Positions 9,801 through 16,060 of a DNA stretch of 22,500 bases are shown piece by piece. Within the stretch, counting starts at the first letter, position 1. The number at the start of each line of letters is the position of its first letter. The position numbers and the translations under genes are program-made. The notes under the pieces were generated by a model that did not search any database, had not been told where the DNA came from, and saw only the letters and a program-made list of their open reading frames with translations. The stretch is from assembly GCA_963575745.1 (NCBI GenBank), contig CAUYUJ010015756.1:40001-62500 (forward strand). Reading direction: 5' to 3'. Source of the DNA: Prorocentrum cordatum. Its lineage: Eukaryota > Sar > Dinophyceae > Prorocentrales > Prorocentraceae.

Positions 9801-12800
9801 GGCATAGCTTGGCGTTCGTCCCAAATCCGCACCGCAGCAAAGATGATGTTGCTGGAGCGCGACGCGACGGACAAGGTGCGGAGGGCGCTGCTACGACAGG
9901 CGCCGACGGTCGTCGGTGATCTGTGCCCAGGATCGAGGGTGTATTTCTGGGCACCGAATCCGTTCAAGGGACGTCGTCGGCAAGATCCTGAAAGATGGCG
10001 GGGTCCTGCGACTGTGATCGCGAAGGAGTCCAACAGCCGTTACTACGTATCCTGGCGTGGTCACGTGCTACTCGTTGCTCGTGAGCAGCTCCGGCACGCC
10101 TCCTCCCAGGAGGCCGCAGCTGCGGAGTCCATCCAGACGGACGTGCGACTGACGCAGCAGCGAGATGACCGCGCTTACCACGACATCGTGGACGTCACGC
10201 CCAAGGTGAAGGTTCAGAAGGTGAAGAAGACGTTCTTGAAGAAGGAGCGTGACCGACATGGGGAGCTCGAGGGGTCCAGGCAGCCTCGAGTGGACTTGAG
10301 GGCCCTGGACGCCATTGAGGCACAGGCCAAGGAGGAGGAGCCGCCTGAGCAGCAGCAGCTGCCGCGGCTTCCCCCTCCGAAGAGGGAACGTTCTCGTTCC
10401 CCTCCAGGGCGGATATCCTCTGAGATGTACCCGAAGGCTTCTCCGGGAGCATCGGGCTCCGGCGGCCCTTCGGTGCCGCCGATTCCCAGAGGCGATTTCG
10501 AGCTGGAGCGAAAGCGGAAGTTCCTGGTAGATGACGTGCCGATTTGCATCAAGAAGACGCGTCTGCAGGCTGCTCCTACGAGTGGTTTGCCGGCCCTCCG
10601 CGAAGTGGCCATGAACGCCGTTGTGCACTCGGGGCCTCAGGAGTGGTTCGACCAGAATGCCTTGGATGGTGTCTCCACGCTCGTTCAGAAGGTCGTACGA
10701 GGAGTACGTGTACACCGAGAGCCACGGCGGAGACTCTATGATCACGACCGCCACCGGGAGTGCAATCGCCTCTCGGTGATGCTCTCCGCTACGGGCCAGT
10801 GTGCCTACAAGGACGACGGCGCGAACCGTGCCGACGAGCGCACGGAGGACAGCTGGGTTGGTCTCACGCTTTTCTACCACGACAAGCCGGACGCTCATGC
10901 ACAAGGGGTGTGCTATTTGGACACTCCGGAGGGTCTTGTACGACAGCCGATGACTTACGAAGAATGGATCAACGTGTCATCTGTGTATGACGCATGGCTG
11001 CAGGAGGCCAGGTACGAGCACGACGTGTTCGCACTCGTGATGAAGCAGAACGCGAAGGAGCTAGACCCACGTCACTTCAACCAGCACGAGAAGGCTAAGT
11101 TCGACGAGGCCGATGCCGCCGAGTGGCGGCAATGGATCGCCAACAACACGGTCGAGCTGGTCACCGAGGAGGAGGAGAAGAGCATCCCGAAGGACAAGAT
11201 CATCTCGGTGCCCATGCGTTCGGTTCGCACGAACCGGGGGCGAGGGCTGGAGCTGGAGGCGAAGTCTCGCTTGATCATCCCTGGCCATCTCGATCCGCAG
11301 CTTGGTCTATTCAGGACGGATTCGCCTACTACTTCCCCTTTGGCTGTGCTGGTGTGTGCGTCTATCACAATGGCGATGGATTGGACATTCGAGTGTTTCG
11401 ACGTAGCGACTGCGTTCCTGTCCGGGCTGAAGCTGGAACGGGAGCTGTATGTGAGGGCTCCTAAGGACGGGCTTCCAGCCGTCGACGGTGCTGGATGGCC
11501 AGCCGTGCGGCCTTATGCGTTGCTTCGCTTGCTGAAAGGGGCGTACGGTCTGACTGAGGCGCCTCGGTTGTGGTATCTCCGAGCCCGCCAGGTGTTGACG
11601 GACGAGGTCGGTTTCGTGGAGCTGCGCTGTGCTCGAGCTGTCTTCGTCTATCGAATGAACGACAAGTTGATCGCTATGTTGACCTTGCACGTCGATGACG
11701 GCATGCTGTTTGGAGACCCACACGATCCCCAGTACCAGGAGGTGAAGGCGAATATCAACAGTCGTTTCAGCATCAAGCACTGGAAGAAGGGCAATGACAA
11801 GGAGGCAGTCGCCTATCTCGGTGAGGAGTGGTGGCGCCACCCCGATCACATCGAGATCAGCATGCACGAGTACATCGGCAAGCTGACGAAGCACCCCCTT
11901 GCAAGGGGTGACAACGAGGAGCGGGAGATGACTCCCGAGGAGCACCACGACTACCGGAGCTTGCTCCAGAAGGTGCGGTGGCCTGTCGCACGCGTGGTGC
12001 CACAACTCGCGTATAGTGTCTCGGCGCTCGCACAGAAGGATCCGAAAGGTCGGAGGTTGCTGCACCTGCGAGTGCTCAATGACATCATCGACCGGCTTCA
12101 GGACTACGACAAGAGAGGTCTTGCGACTCTCCGGATCCGCCGTGTGGACATCGAGCACTTGCAGGTGCTCACGCTTATGGGCGCTTCGTTTGCGAAGGAA
12201 CCCGGCTGTAAGAGCCAGATGGGGTTCATGAGTATGATTGCGGACACCCGAGTTTTGAAGGAGCTAACCGTATGCTGTCTAGTGGAGTTTCAGAGCAGTA
12301 CTATTACACGAGTTGTTGGATCTACGATGGCCGCAGAATCTGCGGCTATGTCCGTGGCTTTGGATCGGCAGCTTTACCTCAGGCTGCTGATTGAGGCAAT
12401 CTTGTACGGGGAGCCGCCCTTGCAAGGGGACTGGAGGCTGGCGCTGAAGGTTCCAGGGGCGCTCGTGACGGATGCGAAGTCGCTCTACGATCACACGTCC
12501 AAGATCGGGTCGATGCCGGTGTCTCGGCAGACCCTCATTGACTTGCTGGTGGCCAAGGATTTGATAGAGCAGGAGGCCATCAAGTTCAAGTGGCTGCCTA
12601 ATAGCCACATGCTAGCGGATGTGTTGACAAAAGCCGTGCAGCCTAACGAGGTACTATCGCAGTTCCTCCGCCACGGCCTGTTCAGCATGGTGCCTACTGC
12701 TGAGCAAGAGGATGAGGAGGCACACCGTCTGCGGCTGCGCCGCGGACAGCGTGAGCGAGCCAAGGAGCGGAAGGCCCAGCGTCGGGTCGCCGTTCCAGGG

Positions 12801-12815
12801 CCTGCGAGCCCATGA
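3813..12815 (+). CDS. Copia-type Gag-Pol polyprotein, 3000 residues
   Basis: This single frame encodes everything the element needs: a particle-forming Gag, protease, integrase, reverse transcriptase and RNase H. The start at 3813 sits in GCCGCCATGG, an ideal Kozak context, and is the first ATG after the LTR. No frameshift or internal stop separates Gag from Pol, as is usual in copia. Visible landmarks are the Gag core at residues 59-240, zinc knuckle 411-426, protease DTG 1198-1200, a methyltransferase-like domain 1468-1670, integrase D1825/D1884/E1919, RT D2530 and D2628-D2629, and RNase H E2842, D2887 and D2936. Copia polyproteins are usually about 1300-1500 residues, so this one is roughly doubled by charged, probably disordered linkers and extra domains. 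The tail (last 30 residues) is strongly basic. The mature proteins are inferred to be released by the internal protease. Confidence 0.97.
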   Translation: MATSHDGSDVEAASSAGTGPPDLHAVLRVMAETQRELLALHRDRGDGGPRRTRLLLSQVRLPEFDGGVGTSTKKYREWRKEVEVIRNLNQLSDVELGLIIYSQVTGRAKELIEVLDASDLRREETLETIFAIYDDAFEKMDHERLDQVHQDWERAHRRAGQPIMDWTTYLRKKRMELQLEDPTSAISDRALASKMLRGAGLSQKERAQVLFNCGGIYDSKRMEVVLKAAYSKVHDTEKRSVLPRRSPFAAQREHGRSSGSSGGRYPHPPMARGPCVLRGRPGQHVHEVENGEDYDEHHGDLEEAQHDEDEVDDQDDGDHGGAEGTLFEDGAEVDEELVSDNDGPDDEEYEAPEDLQEAFLAGWRANQKTAVQRQKRGFVAPRQRDPKKINASGSFQAGRKPTDQRKANSRCADCDQPGHWRGDPECPKVKSGEREPYNKIGPKNGQPASPNQRSSVKPPAPRQVHGPIVHWVGMAGSAEERRGRAPWRRAPQSVPAQRHPVEGRADAPERIIMHPRPKSMPAPSLRQDTDDGPGAAQSSDERARARARRGEDQVDEDAVVRCHRILANTHAKGHSVELEFPDLATVHHIVERVTNKKPIFFKQGRFESLDFVQGRLVRLQLTTSRPCTAAEVDLDEITATIFKIVMGGNRDTKPRDDRRGEGGSRDTKQREDHHRDRRDDRQRDRGAVLREPRAPPPPEAEASSRSRSRSAPGGRGVKKEKRSPPEDRGEKEEKEEKKDNKKKARSSKEEKKERNKARSSKEVKNEDEASEDPEATEDDNDQRREDKEVPFTPEEMDEIFCSWYPRQDIFRDYLTPPATIHFITKNDRIVRLNLYTRRCEKPDFSLSSGPARAHPVYVVEASAKGASKTRESPDGAVPGLTSAAPTGEAAAVPKEEDWVMAGASEEVRKSEGKKRLEVLQRDKAELLDRLALIEKQEMEMHARLNPCEVYDGLQKRREQAPLPERALPTSPEQQGVGSGWKNMEAIRRRVHLPAPPGAASSGAPAAATASPAASGVPRVVTASGRSYVMSVGATQSDLEKQQMHRAMYDSQFDGERLVPGPKAKFDPELMQQQAECVHPVGELKWQSNGTVIFAKCKKCSLKSVIHYTLEKPKKDEGEPSKNTPDGAVPGLTSAAPTGEDVAVKGGADPWAAKGADPWAAKGGSAAHMVTAREECPRKVVDEQSVMLVVLPAGLAMIDTGCKRAVGGRPWHVELQKTLDAMGVPYHSINQREYFKFGPGVPLLSERAWCYTVGINGTQGEVVISEVDAEVPGLIGPDEMAEWDAAISFRSGTFTANGVTKPLVPAASGHPCVSLLDFPAPVTSAFPVGQSEEQDELADEMFSGTASHEEKDERSVAETVEEEDSHDSDSNDGQDAGDSELSTSHYHTSDPESAETASSDEEVFMENADNEVFMTKGARRHVRSNLKELEVLMTEEMANRKLRADQQEQDALRYYQEERALPFQKETRRRPGPWRIVEVFAWACQLTILAASMGWDAHQPIAAPEFDLLTVQGRNEARAYLVAVDPDFVALSPPPTAWSRMQSVDQRRPMRVRRQRRERTEYRMLLSFTDEVMQWQAARGRAAMVMDHAQSTIWSQPPVSATKSNPAFEDAICLKDTTRVLANPGVCTAVRGSCAEEFGTAVMSGAADHLAWQFENSSFPAAQLPDPTEEPRSYGPEPAEHGHGEVPRDVSERPEWGKTPQEVRAEIREALQKTVKEESMQHPAEEEEVAASWSEMELPEVVRQDIMMKIPRSTRRAVRKAHRGLGHPSRPTFIKMLRLGGATPNALAYAKHWQCPTCAESEAPPRPVQGAADVRPFGFNVTVVIDVKYLRDAAKEQLVVLSMVDAGTGWHCACLLKNRTAKHVARQIMNEWFKHYGVPENIVIDQGGEFEGYFNALMEQFGINTKTTGAHAAWQHGLAERHGGLLGTIWGKVVHEFHVQGKSMSTVALAAIINAKNSTISRNGLTPEQAVFGRILNFTEVTNRDDDEVLMSVLGAKGIAWRSSQIRTAAKMMLLERDATDKVRRALLRQAPTVVGDLCPGSRVYFWAPNPFKGRRRQDPERWRGPATVIAKESNSRYYVSWRGHVLLVAREQLRHASSQEAAAAESIQTDVRLTQQRDDRAYHDIVDVTPKVKVQKVKKTFLKKERDRHGELEGSRQPRVDLRALDAIEAQAKEEEPPEQQQLPRLPPPKRERSRSPPGRISSEMYPKASPGASGSGGPSVPPIPRGDFELERKRKFLVDDVPICIKKTRLQAAPTSGLPALREVAMNAVVHSGPQEWFDQNALDGVSTLVQKVVRGVRVHREPRRRLYDHDRHRECNRLSVMLSATGQCAYKDDGANRADERTEDSWVGLTLFYHDKPDAHAQGVCYLDTPEGLVRQPMTYEEWINVSSVYDAWLQEARYEHDVFALVMKQNAKELDPRHFNQHEKAKFDEADAAEWRQWIANNTVELVTEEEEKSIPKDKIISVPMRSVRTNRGRGLELEAKSRLIIPGHLDPQLGLFRTDSPTTSPLAVLVCASITMAMDWTFECFDVATAFLSGLKLERELYVRAPKDGLPAVDGAGWPAVRPYALLRLLKGAYGLTEAPRLWYLRARQVLTDEVGFVELRCARAVFVYRMNDKLIAMLTLHVDDGMLFGDPHDPQYQEVKANINSRFSIKHWKKGNDKEAVAYLGEEWWRHPDHIEISMHEYIGKLTKHPLARGDNEEREMTPEEHHDYRSLLQKVRWPVARVVPQLAYSVSALAQKDPKGRRLLHLRVLNDIIDRLQDYDKRGLATLRIRRVDIEHLQVLTLMGASFAKEPGCKSQMGFMSMIADTRVLKELTVCCLVEFQSSTITRVVGSTMAAESAAMSVALDRQLYLRLLIEAILYGEPPLQGDWRLALKVPGALVTDAKSLYDHTSKIGSMPVSRQTLIDLLVAKDLIEQEAIKFKWLPNSHMLADVLTKAVQPNEVLSQFLRHGLFSMVPTAEQEDEEAHRLRLRRGQRERAKERKAQRRVAVPGPASP
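3987..4530 (+). other. Gag core region of the polyprotein (residues 59-240)
   Basis: This mostly helical, charged segment opens RLPEFDGG and contains YREWRKEVEVI, a trimming motif typical of copia Gag (UBN2-like) proteins, where an F-D-G entry is followed by a W in the first helix. Its expected job is to assemble the virus-like particle around the element RNA. It is followed by an acidic stretch at about residues 285-355. Assignment rests on position and pattern only. Confidence 0.7.
5043..5090 (+). other. CCHC zinc knuckle of Gag (residues 411-426)
   Basis: The residues C411, C414, H419 and C426 give C-X2-C-X4-H-X6-C. Retroviral and copia nucleocapsid knuckles bind one zinc ion and contact the genomic RNA. 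The usual last spacing is four residues, so this knuckle is two longer (DPEC ending). Gly418 and Trp420 flank the histidine as in true knuckles. Basic residues follow immediately. Confidence 0.85.
5490..5752 (+). other. Unrecognised compact domain between Gag and protease (residues 560-647)
   Basis: About 88 residues with regular hydrophobic spacing, from CHRILANTHAKGHSV to EITATIFKIVMGG, stand out between two disordered-looking linkers. The sequence suggests an alternating strand/helix fold. I do not recognise the family. It is followed at residues 648-790 by a very highly charged Arg/Asp then Lys/Glu-rich linker with an RSRSRS motif, which might bind RNA or act in nuclear localisation. Confidence 0.5.
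6427..7295 (+). repeat. Internal direct repeat within the polyprotein, plus a 24-bp tandem repeat
   Basis: Fifty-one bases at 6427-6477 recur at 7180-7230 with one difference, encoding PDGAVPGLTSAAPTGE both times. The second copy is followed by two tandem 24-bp units at about 7248-7295, encoding GADPWAAK twice. The segments lie in linker sequence upstream of the protease. Confidence 0.9.
7350..7770 (+). other. Aspartic protease domain (residues 1180-1320)
   Basis: MIDTGCKRAVGG carries the catalytic Asp1198 in the DTG triad, preceded by a hydrophobic strand (VMLVVLPAGLA). VPGLIG near residue 1271 fits the second hydrophobic-hydrophobic-Gly motif of retropepsins. Copia proteases act as dimers and cut the polyprotein into mature parts. 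Position after Gag and before integrase fits the group. Confidence 0.88.
8214..8830 (+). other. Methyltransferase-like domain, catalytic residues lost (residues 1468-1670)
   Basis: Between protease and integrase, about 200 residues follow the layout of a C5-cytosine methyltransferase-like domain. EVFAWACQLT (1477-1486) sits where the cofactor motif I (F-x-G-x-G) belongs. LSPPPTAWS (1530-1538) sits where motif IV (PPC-T-x-W-S) belongs. VMDHAQSTIW (1584-1593) sits where motif VI (ENP..S..W) belongs. A Cys-containing tail ending near AAQLPD follows. The catalytic Cys is Pro1534, the motif VI Glu-Asn-Pro is Asp-His-Ala, and the glycines of motif I are gone, so methyl transfer is unlikely. Methyltransferases inside dinoflagellate retrotransposons are known. 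That this is a degenerate relative is inference from motif order, not a search result. Confidence 0.6.
9040..10110 (+). other. Integrase domain (residues 1743-2100)
   Basis: The N-terminal zinc site is H1761-X4-H1766-X27-C1794-X2-C1797 (HRGLGH ... CPTC). The catalytic triad is D1825 (VVIDVKY), D1884 (VIDQGGEF) and E1919 (HGLAERHGG), with 58 and 34 residues between them, close to the standard DD35E. A C-terminal SH3-like segment around W2062 (RWRGPATVI, then YYVSWRG) probably binds DNA. All catalytic residues are present, consistent with the perfect 5-bp target duplication. Confidence 0.93.
11090..11860 (+). other. Reverse transcriptase domain (copia type, residues 2427-2683)
   Basis: The copia-type RT entry (EWRQWIANNTVELV) is followed by KSRLIIPGH, the first catalytic Asp in CFDVATAFLSG (D2530), LLKGAYGLTEAPRLWY, and HVDDGMLFGD with D2628 and D2629. 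All three metal-binding aspartates are present. The domain copies the packaged RNA into cDNA, primed by a tRNA at the site next to the 5' LTR. Confidence 0.95.
12150..12640 (+). other. RNase H domain with first catalytic Asp replaced (residues 2780-2943)
   Basis: The copia RNase H normally opens with a D-A-S or D-A-D motif followed by KSQ/KST-x-G. Here the same place reads MGASFAKEPGCKSQMG, with Gly2790 (GGC) where Asp (GAC or GAT) is expected. The other acidic residues are present: E2842 (MAAESAAM), D2887 (VTDAKSLYD) and D2936 (LADVLTKAV). The domain removes RNA from RNA-DNA hybrids during reverse transcription. One substitution in an otherwise intact domain may have disabled this copy. Confidence 0.88.
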
Positions 12816-13142
12816 GGTCCTGATTGCAGCTGCTGATGGACCTAGTGAGGGCTACGGTGATGTATGTATATCTTTGAGTTGATCGTCTGGAGTAGTGGAT
12901 CCAGACATTCATATTCTTGTATTTATATTTGAGCCTCAGGCCGCACTTTGCTTGAGGTGTCTCATGCATATCTTTTGAGTTGACAGTCTGGATTGGTGAA
13001 TCTAGACATTCATATTTATATTTCGAGCCTCAGGCCGCATCTGCTTGAGGTGTTTCGGCCCGTGGGCTGATATACATTATAATTGCGTGCAGCGTTGCCC
13101 TTTCAGAGGGAGCGGCATCGGGGCAGCATTGTACTCACCCAG
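12816..13142 (+). other. 3' non-coding region of the element
   Basis: This 327-nt stretch between the stop codon and 3' LTR is mostly a duplicated unit with two stem-loops, described separately. The remainder, 13058-13142, is non-repetitive. The best purine run is AGAGGGAGCGG at 13105-13115, 27 bases short of the LTR. The expected polypurine tract touching the LTR is absent; the last bases are GTACTCACCCAG. Confidence 0.85.
12869..13057 (+). repeat. Duplicated two-hairpin unit in the 3' UTR
   Basis: Copy 1 is about 12869-12963 and copy 2 about 12969-13057. Each has two stem-loops. Stem A is GTCTGGA/TCCAGAC at 12885-12906 in copy 1 and GTCTGGATT/AATCTAGAC at 12986-13007 in copy 2, where a G-U pair preserves pairing. 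Stem B is CCTCAGGC/GCTTGAGG at 12934-12957 and 13028-13050, with different loops (CGCACTTT and CGCATCT). Stems are kept while loops and spacers differ, which suggests a functional RNA structure such as a packaging, export or 3'-end signal. Confidence 0.75.
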
Positions 13143-13325
13143 TGTGAAGAGTGCACTCCCCTGCCCCTCTGCCGCCCGTGCCACCATGTGTGTATGTTGT
13201 ACACGCTTGTCTTGTTTTGTGGCATGCACGCTGCCCGCCGCTGTTTTGGCCCTAGTCCTAGGGCCCTGGGACGCACCCGCAGTTGGACTGCCGCGCGGTC
13301 TTTGCTGAAAACAACTGCACTGACA
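13143..13325 (+). repeat. 3' LTR (183 bp)
   Basis: By eye this is identical base for base to 3551-13325's left LTR at 3551-3733, including the TG start, CA end and central palindrome (here 13248-13265). It would supply the 3' end of the element transcript. Confidence 0.95.
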
Positions 13326-13330
13326 GTTGT
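13326..13330. repeat. Target site duplication, right copy (GTTGT)
   Basis: These five bases directly after the 3' LTR equal the five before the 5' LTR at 3546-3550. Confidence 0.93.
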
Positions 13331-13395
13331 GATGGTAGTGGTGTTGACGACGACGACTAGGAGGATCCGGAGGACGATGATGATGATGTTGATGG

Positions 13396-13430
<35 letters not shown>

Positions 13431-13640
13431 CTGATGCTGCTGATTATGCTGATGATGATGATACTGATGATGCTGATGATGCTGCTGATGATGATAATGG
13501 TGGCCTCGGTGTCGGTAACAGTGATGATGACGATGATTATGGTGATGGCGGTGATGATGAATCTGCACATGCCGATGGTGGTGACGGTGACGAATCTGAT
13601 GACGAGGAGGATGAGAGGGATGATGCTGCGGAGATGCGAT
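13331..13640. repeat. GAT/GCT low-complexity tract, continuation of the left-hand tract
   Basis: Triplet sequence resumes immediately after the target duplication (GATGGTAGTGGTGTTGACGA) and continues to about 13640. It is the other half of the GAT region interrupted by the retrotransposon. I see no frame worth calling a gene. Confidence 0.85.
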
Positions 13641-14037
13641 GCTCCAGATATTTGCGCAGTCGCCTCCCGCCGCATAGTTGTACGGTGAGCTATTCTTTGG
13701 CTCTTGACCCCGGCCGTGTCTGCGCCGTGCCTTTTAAGCCCGTGCCCATGTGTGGGATGGCGGAAGGTGCAAGCGTTCGGGGTGTTCCCGAGCAGGCAGC
13801 TCGGAGTAGGCTGCTGCCCCAGCCGAGCTGTGTCAGACTGATTCCCATCCCTGCAGGAATTGGTCCAAGCAGCCACGCGTCGAGGATCTGCCCGCGAGCT
13901 ATGGGCTGCTACTGCGCAGCCACGAGTGCCTGCTATTTTGCAGTATGAGCTGCTGGGCTATAGCTGCACGGCGTACACGTGACGCTACGTGGCGACCGCA
14001 CCAGAAGAACAGAGGCCTTCGGCAGTTTACGAGGGGA
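13641..14037. other. Non-repetitive spacer, no gene recognised
   Basis: About 400 bases of mixed sequence. A plus-strand frame covers 13634-13948 (104 residues) but shows no domain, conserved motif or repeat of a known family. An exon cannot be ruled out by eye. Confidence 0.5.
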
Positions 14038-14430
14038 GAGGAGCCTCCTCCTCCTCCTCCTCCTCCTCCTCCCTCCTCCTCCTCCTCCCTCCTCCTCCTC
14101 CTCCTCCTCCTGCTTCCCTTTGCCTGCACGGGCCTGGGATCCTCCGGGCGCCTCTGCGGCCCAGCAGGAGCCTCGCCTCCTGCCCCCTCCTCCTCCCAGG
14201 TCTTTTTGCGCCTGACGGACGCGCAGGCGCCCCCTGGGGAGGCAGGACAGGACGTGTGGTCGGGCTCGGCGCCTCACAGTCGTGGAACTCTCGATCTGTG
14301 GGAGGGGTCCGGCCACCGGGCGGCCACCCCCCCCCCAGTGGATGCGCCGGAGGAGGAGTAGGAGGGAGGAGGGGGAGGAGGAGAGAGGGATGAGGATGGG
14401 GATGAATGATGATGATGCTGATGATGATGC

Positions 14431-14471
<41 letters not shown>

Positions 14472-14600
14472 CTGATGATGATGCTGATGATGATGATGAT
14501 GATGATGATGACGATGATGATGCTGATGATGATGCTGGTGGTGGTGGTGGCGGTGGCGATGATGATGACGACGATGACGATGCTAACGCGCAAGGACGTA
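14038..14600. repeat. CTC tract, GC-rich spacer, then GAG/GAT tract
   Basis: Bases 14040-14112 are (CTC)n on the plus strand. Bases 14113-14340 are GC-rich, non-repetitive sequence without a recognisable gene. Bases 14341-14395 are GAG-rich and 14396-14590 are GAT-rich. The CTC and GAG tracts are complementary across the spacer. The GAT part repeats the style of the left end of the window. Confidence 0.8.
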
Positions 14601-15110
14601 GGATTACACAGTTCATGGAAGTGTCAAGCAGGAGCCCCATGTTGAAATGGTTGGACCATCCATCTATGAGAGCGGTGCGCACGTTCAACTCCTGGTCAGA
14701 GAAGTCGGCGAAGTCTGGAGCGAGAACCCAATTTTGAAAAGAATCCGTCCTCCGCTCGTGTAACTGATGCGCAACTGGAAAGTTCGGTTTTCCACTATTT
14801 GTGCAAGTCTTTGTGCAAGTCTCAGGCGAGAGCCGCATTTTGAGCACGACGAGGCGTCACTCTTTATGTTTGCAGTTGCAAGCTTTCAGTTCAAATGTGC
14901 GCTGCGCTGAAGCGAGGTCCGCATTCTGGAAACTACTGACCTTACATCCTTGTAGCTGTTAGAGCCTTTGTTACAACGACTGTGTGCCGCGCTCACGCGA
15001 TGTCCGCACTTTGAGAACCACTGGCCCTGCATCTTTGTAACTGGTGGAAGTTTTAAACATGACTGTGGACTGCGCTAAGGCGAAAGCCACATTTTGCAAG
15101 CCACCTGCCT
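14601..15110. repeat. 83-bp repeat array A (degenerate)
   Basis: Diverged units can be followed by the landmark GTGCGCGGCGCT at 14897, 14984 and 15065 (spacings 87 and 81). Earlier weak units are recognisable by their GAGAACCCAATTTTGAAAAG-like core at about 14630, 14719 and 14821. Compared with array D these units have many substitutions, so this is probably the oldest copy. Confidence 0.7.
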
Positions 15111-15227
15111 TCCATCGTTATAACTGCTGGACAGGACCGTAGCCTGTAAGATAATCTCGGGTCAGTCGTCCAGCCCGTCCTACGGACACGTGTGGTGGTT
15201 TGACCGTGGGGGTTTGAATACGTATCT
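15111..15227. repeat. Composite-repeat tail A (degenerate)
   Basis: After array A, CCAGCCCGTCCTACGGACAC at about 15169-15188 corresponds to the tail following the other arrays (CCAGCCCGCCCTACCGACAC in copy C). The preceding AATCTCGGGTCAGTCG is a decayed form of the AGTCT-AGGCGAAACG part. Confidence 0.6.
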
Positions 15228-15590
15228 AAGAGGAGGAGAATGAGTGTTAACACAAGACTCATGAACGATGTTGGAGTAAACCCTCCCTCCAAGCTCCCGC
15301 TTCAGAGACCCCATACGAAGGCTCATTTCCACTGAGGAAACTGCCTCGTGGGGAGACAACCTTTTGGAGGCCCTGAAGCGTGCCACAATACCATTCTCGG
15401 GACCCCAACGCCTCGAATCAACCTGACTTTTCCATCTTCTTGACGATCCTCAATCGTACCAGAGCACCACTGTTGGGACTTGGACATCCCGAATTAACGT
15501 AGCCTTCGAGCCCTCACACTCCCGAGTCCCCCCCCCCAAACACCATTCCTAGTACGTTGGCCATGGGGATCCGTGAACATGTTTAAGACG
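15228..15590. repeat. Composite-repeat head B
   Basis: Starting after a short AGGAGGAG stretch, this segment aligns with 20539-20880: both contain TTGGAGTAAACCCTCCCTCC, then AACTGCCTCGT, then TTCTCGGGA, then TTGACGATCCT. The two differ at many positions and by small indels. No coding potential is evident. The antisense frame here has no ATG start. Confidence 0.8.
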
Positions 15591-15960
15591 AACGTGCAGG
15601 CGAGAGCCCCATTTTGAAAAGGAACCGCTTCAACCCTCAAAACTTTTGCACGCTTGCAGAACGAATGTGCGCGGCGCCAAGGCGAGAGCCACAGTTTGAA
15701 AACCACCCGCCCTCAATCAGTGAAGCTCTTGCAGATTTTGGAAACGAATGTGCGCGGCGCCAAGGCGAGAGCCACATTTTGGAAACTACCCGCACCAATG
15801 TGCGCGGCGCTAATGCGAGAGCCACGTGCTGAAAACGACCCGCCCTCAACCCGTGCATGTTTTAACAGTTTGTCCAAAATAATGTGCGCGGCACTAGGGC
15901 GGGAGCCACATTTTGAAAACCGCACGCCCTCCATGTGTGAAACGGTTGAGGATTTCTAAG
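15591..15960. repeat. 83-bp repeat array B
   Basis: Units begin at GTGCGCGGCG-type landmarks at about 15593, 15667, 15750, 15800 and 15884. The first is missing about ten bases and the 15750 unit is shortened to 50 bp. The others are 83-84 bp. The shared core is GCGAGAGCCACATTTTGAAA with few changes. Confidence 0.85.
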
Positions 15961-16060
15961 CTTCTGGGCCATAAGTGATTAGGGAGTCTCAGGCGAAACG
16001 CCCCGCCCGCTCTTTCGACCAGTCTCGGGGTGCGACAGGGAGGTGTGCTCTATTCGGGGA
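15961..16060. repeat. Composite-repeat tail B
   Basis: This segment contains AGTCTCAGGCGAAACGCC, CGCCCGCTCT and CTCGGGGTGCGACAGGGAGG. The last also occurs in tail D at about 21487-21503. It joins array B to the purine tract. Confidence 0.8.

Larger units (their letters stand above)
3551..13325 (+). mobile_element. Complete copia-type (Pseudoviridae-like) LTR retrotransposon
   Basis: The element is 9775 bp long. It has two 183-bp LTRs that read as identical, begin TG and end CA, and are flanked by GTTGT on both sides. A primer-binding site lies just inside the 5' LTR, followed by one uninterrupted 3000-codon frame and a 327-nt 3' non-coding region. The domain order Gag, protease, integrase, reverse transcriptase, RNase H defines the copia group. 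Identical LTRs and an intact frame indicate recent insertion. It landed inside a GAT-rich tract, and removing the element and one GTTGT rejoins the tract. Odd points are the very short LTRs for such a long interior, no purine tract next to the 3' LTR, a Gly in place of the first RNase H Asp, and an extra methyltransferase-like domain. Transcription is presumably driven from the LTR, but no promoter motif is recognisable. Confidence 0.96.

Noticed and set aside
15137-15144. CCGTAGCC resembling the start of the dinoflagellate spliced leader
   Set aside because: Only eight bases match; the following bases do not continue as the leader does. It is chance similarity.
15200-15225. GGTTTGAATAC resembling a tRNA T-loop
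   Set aside because: No cloverleaf, anticodon arm or acceptor pairing can be drawn around it.
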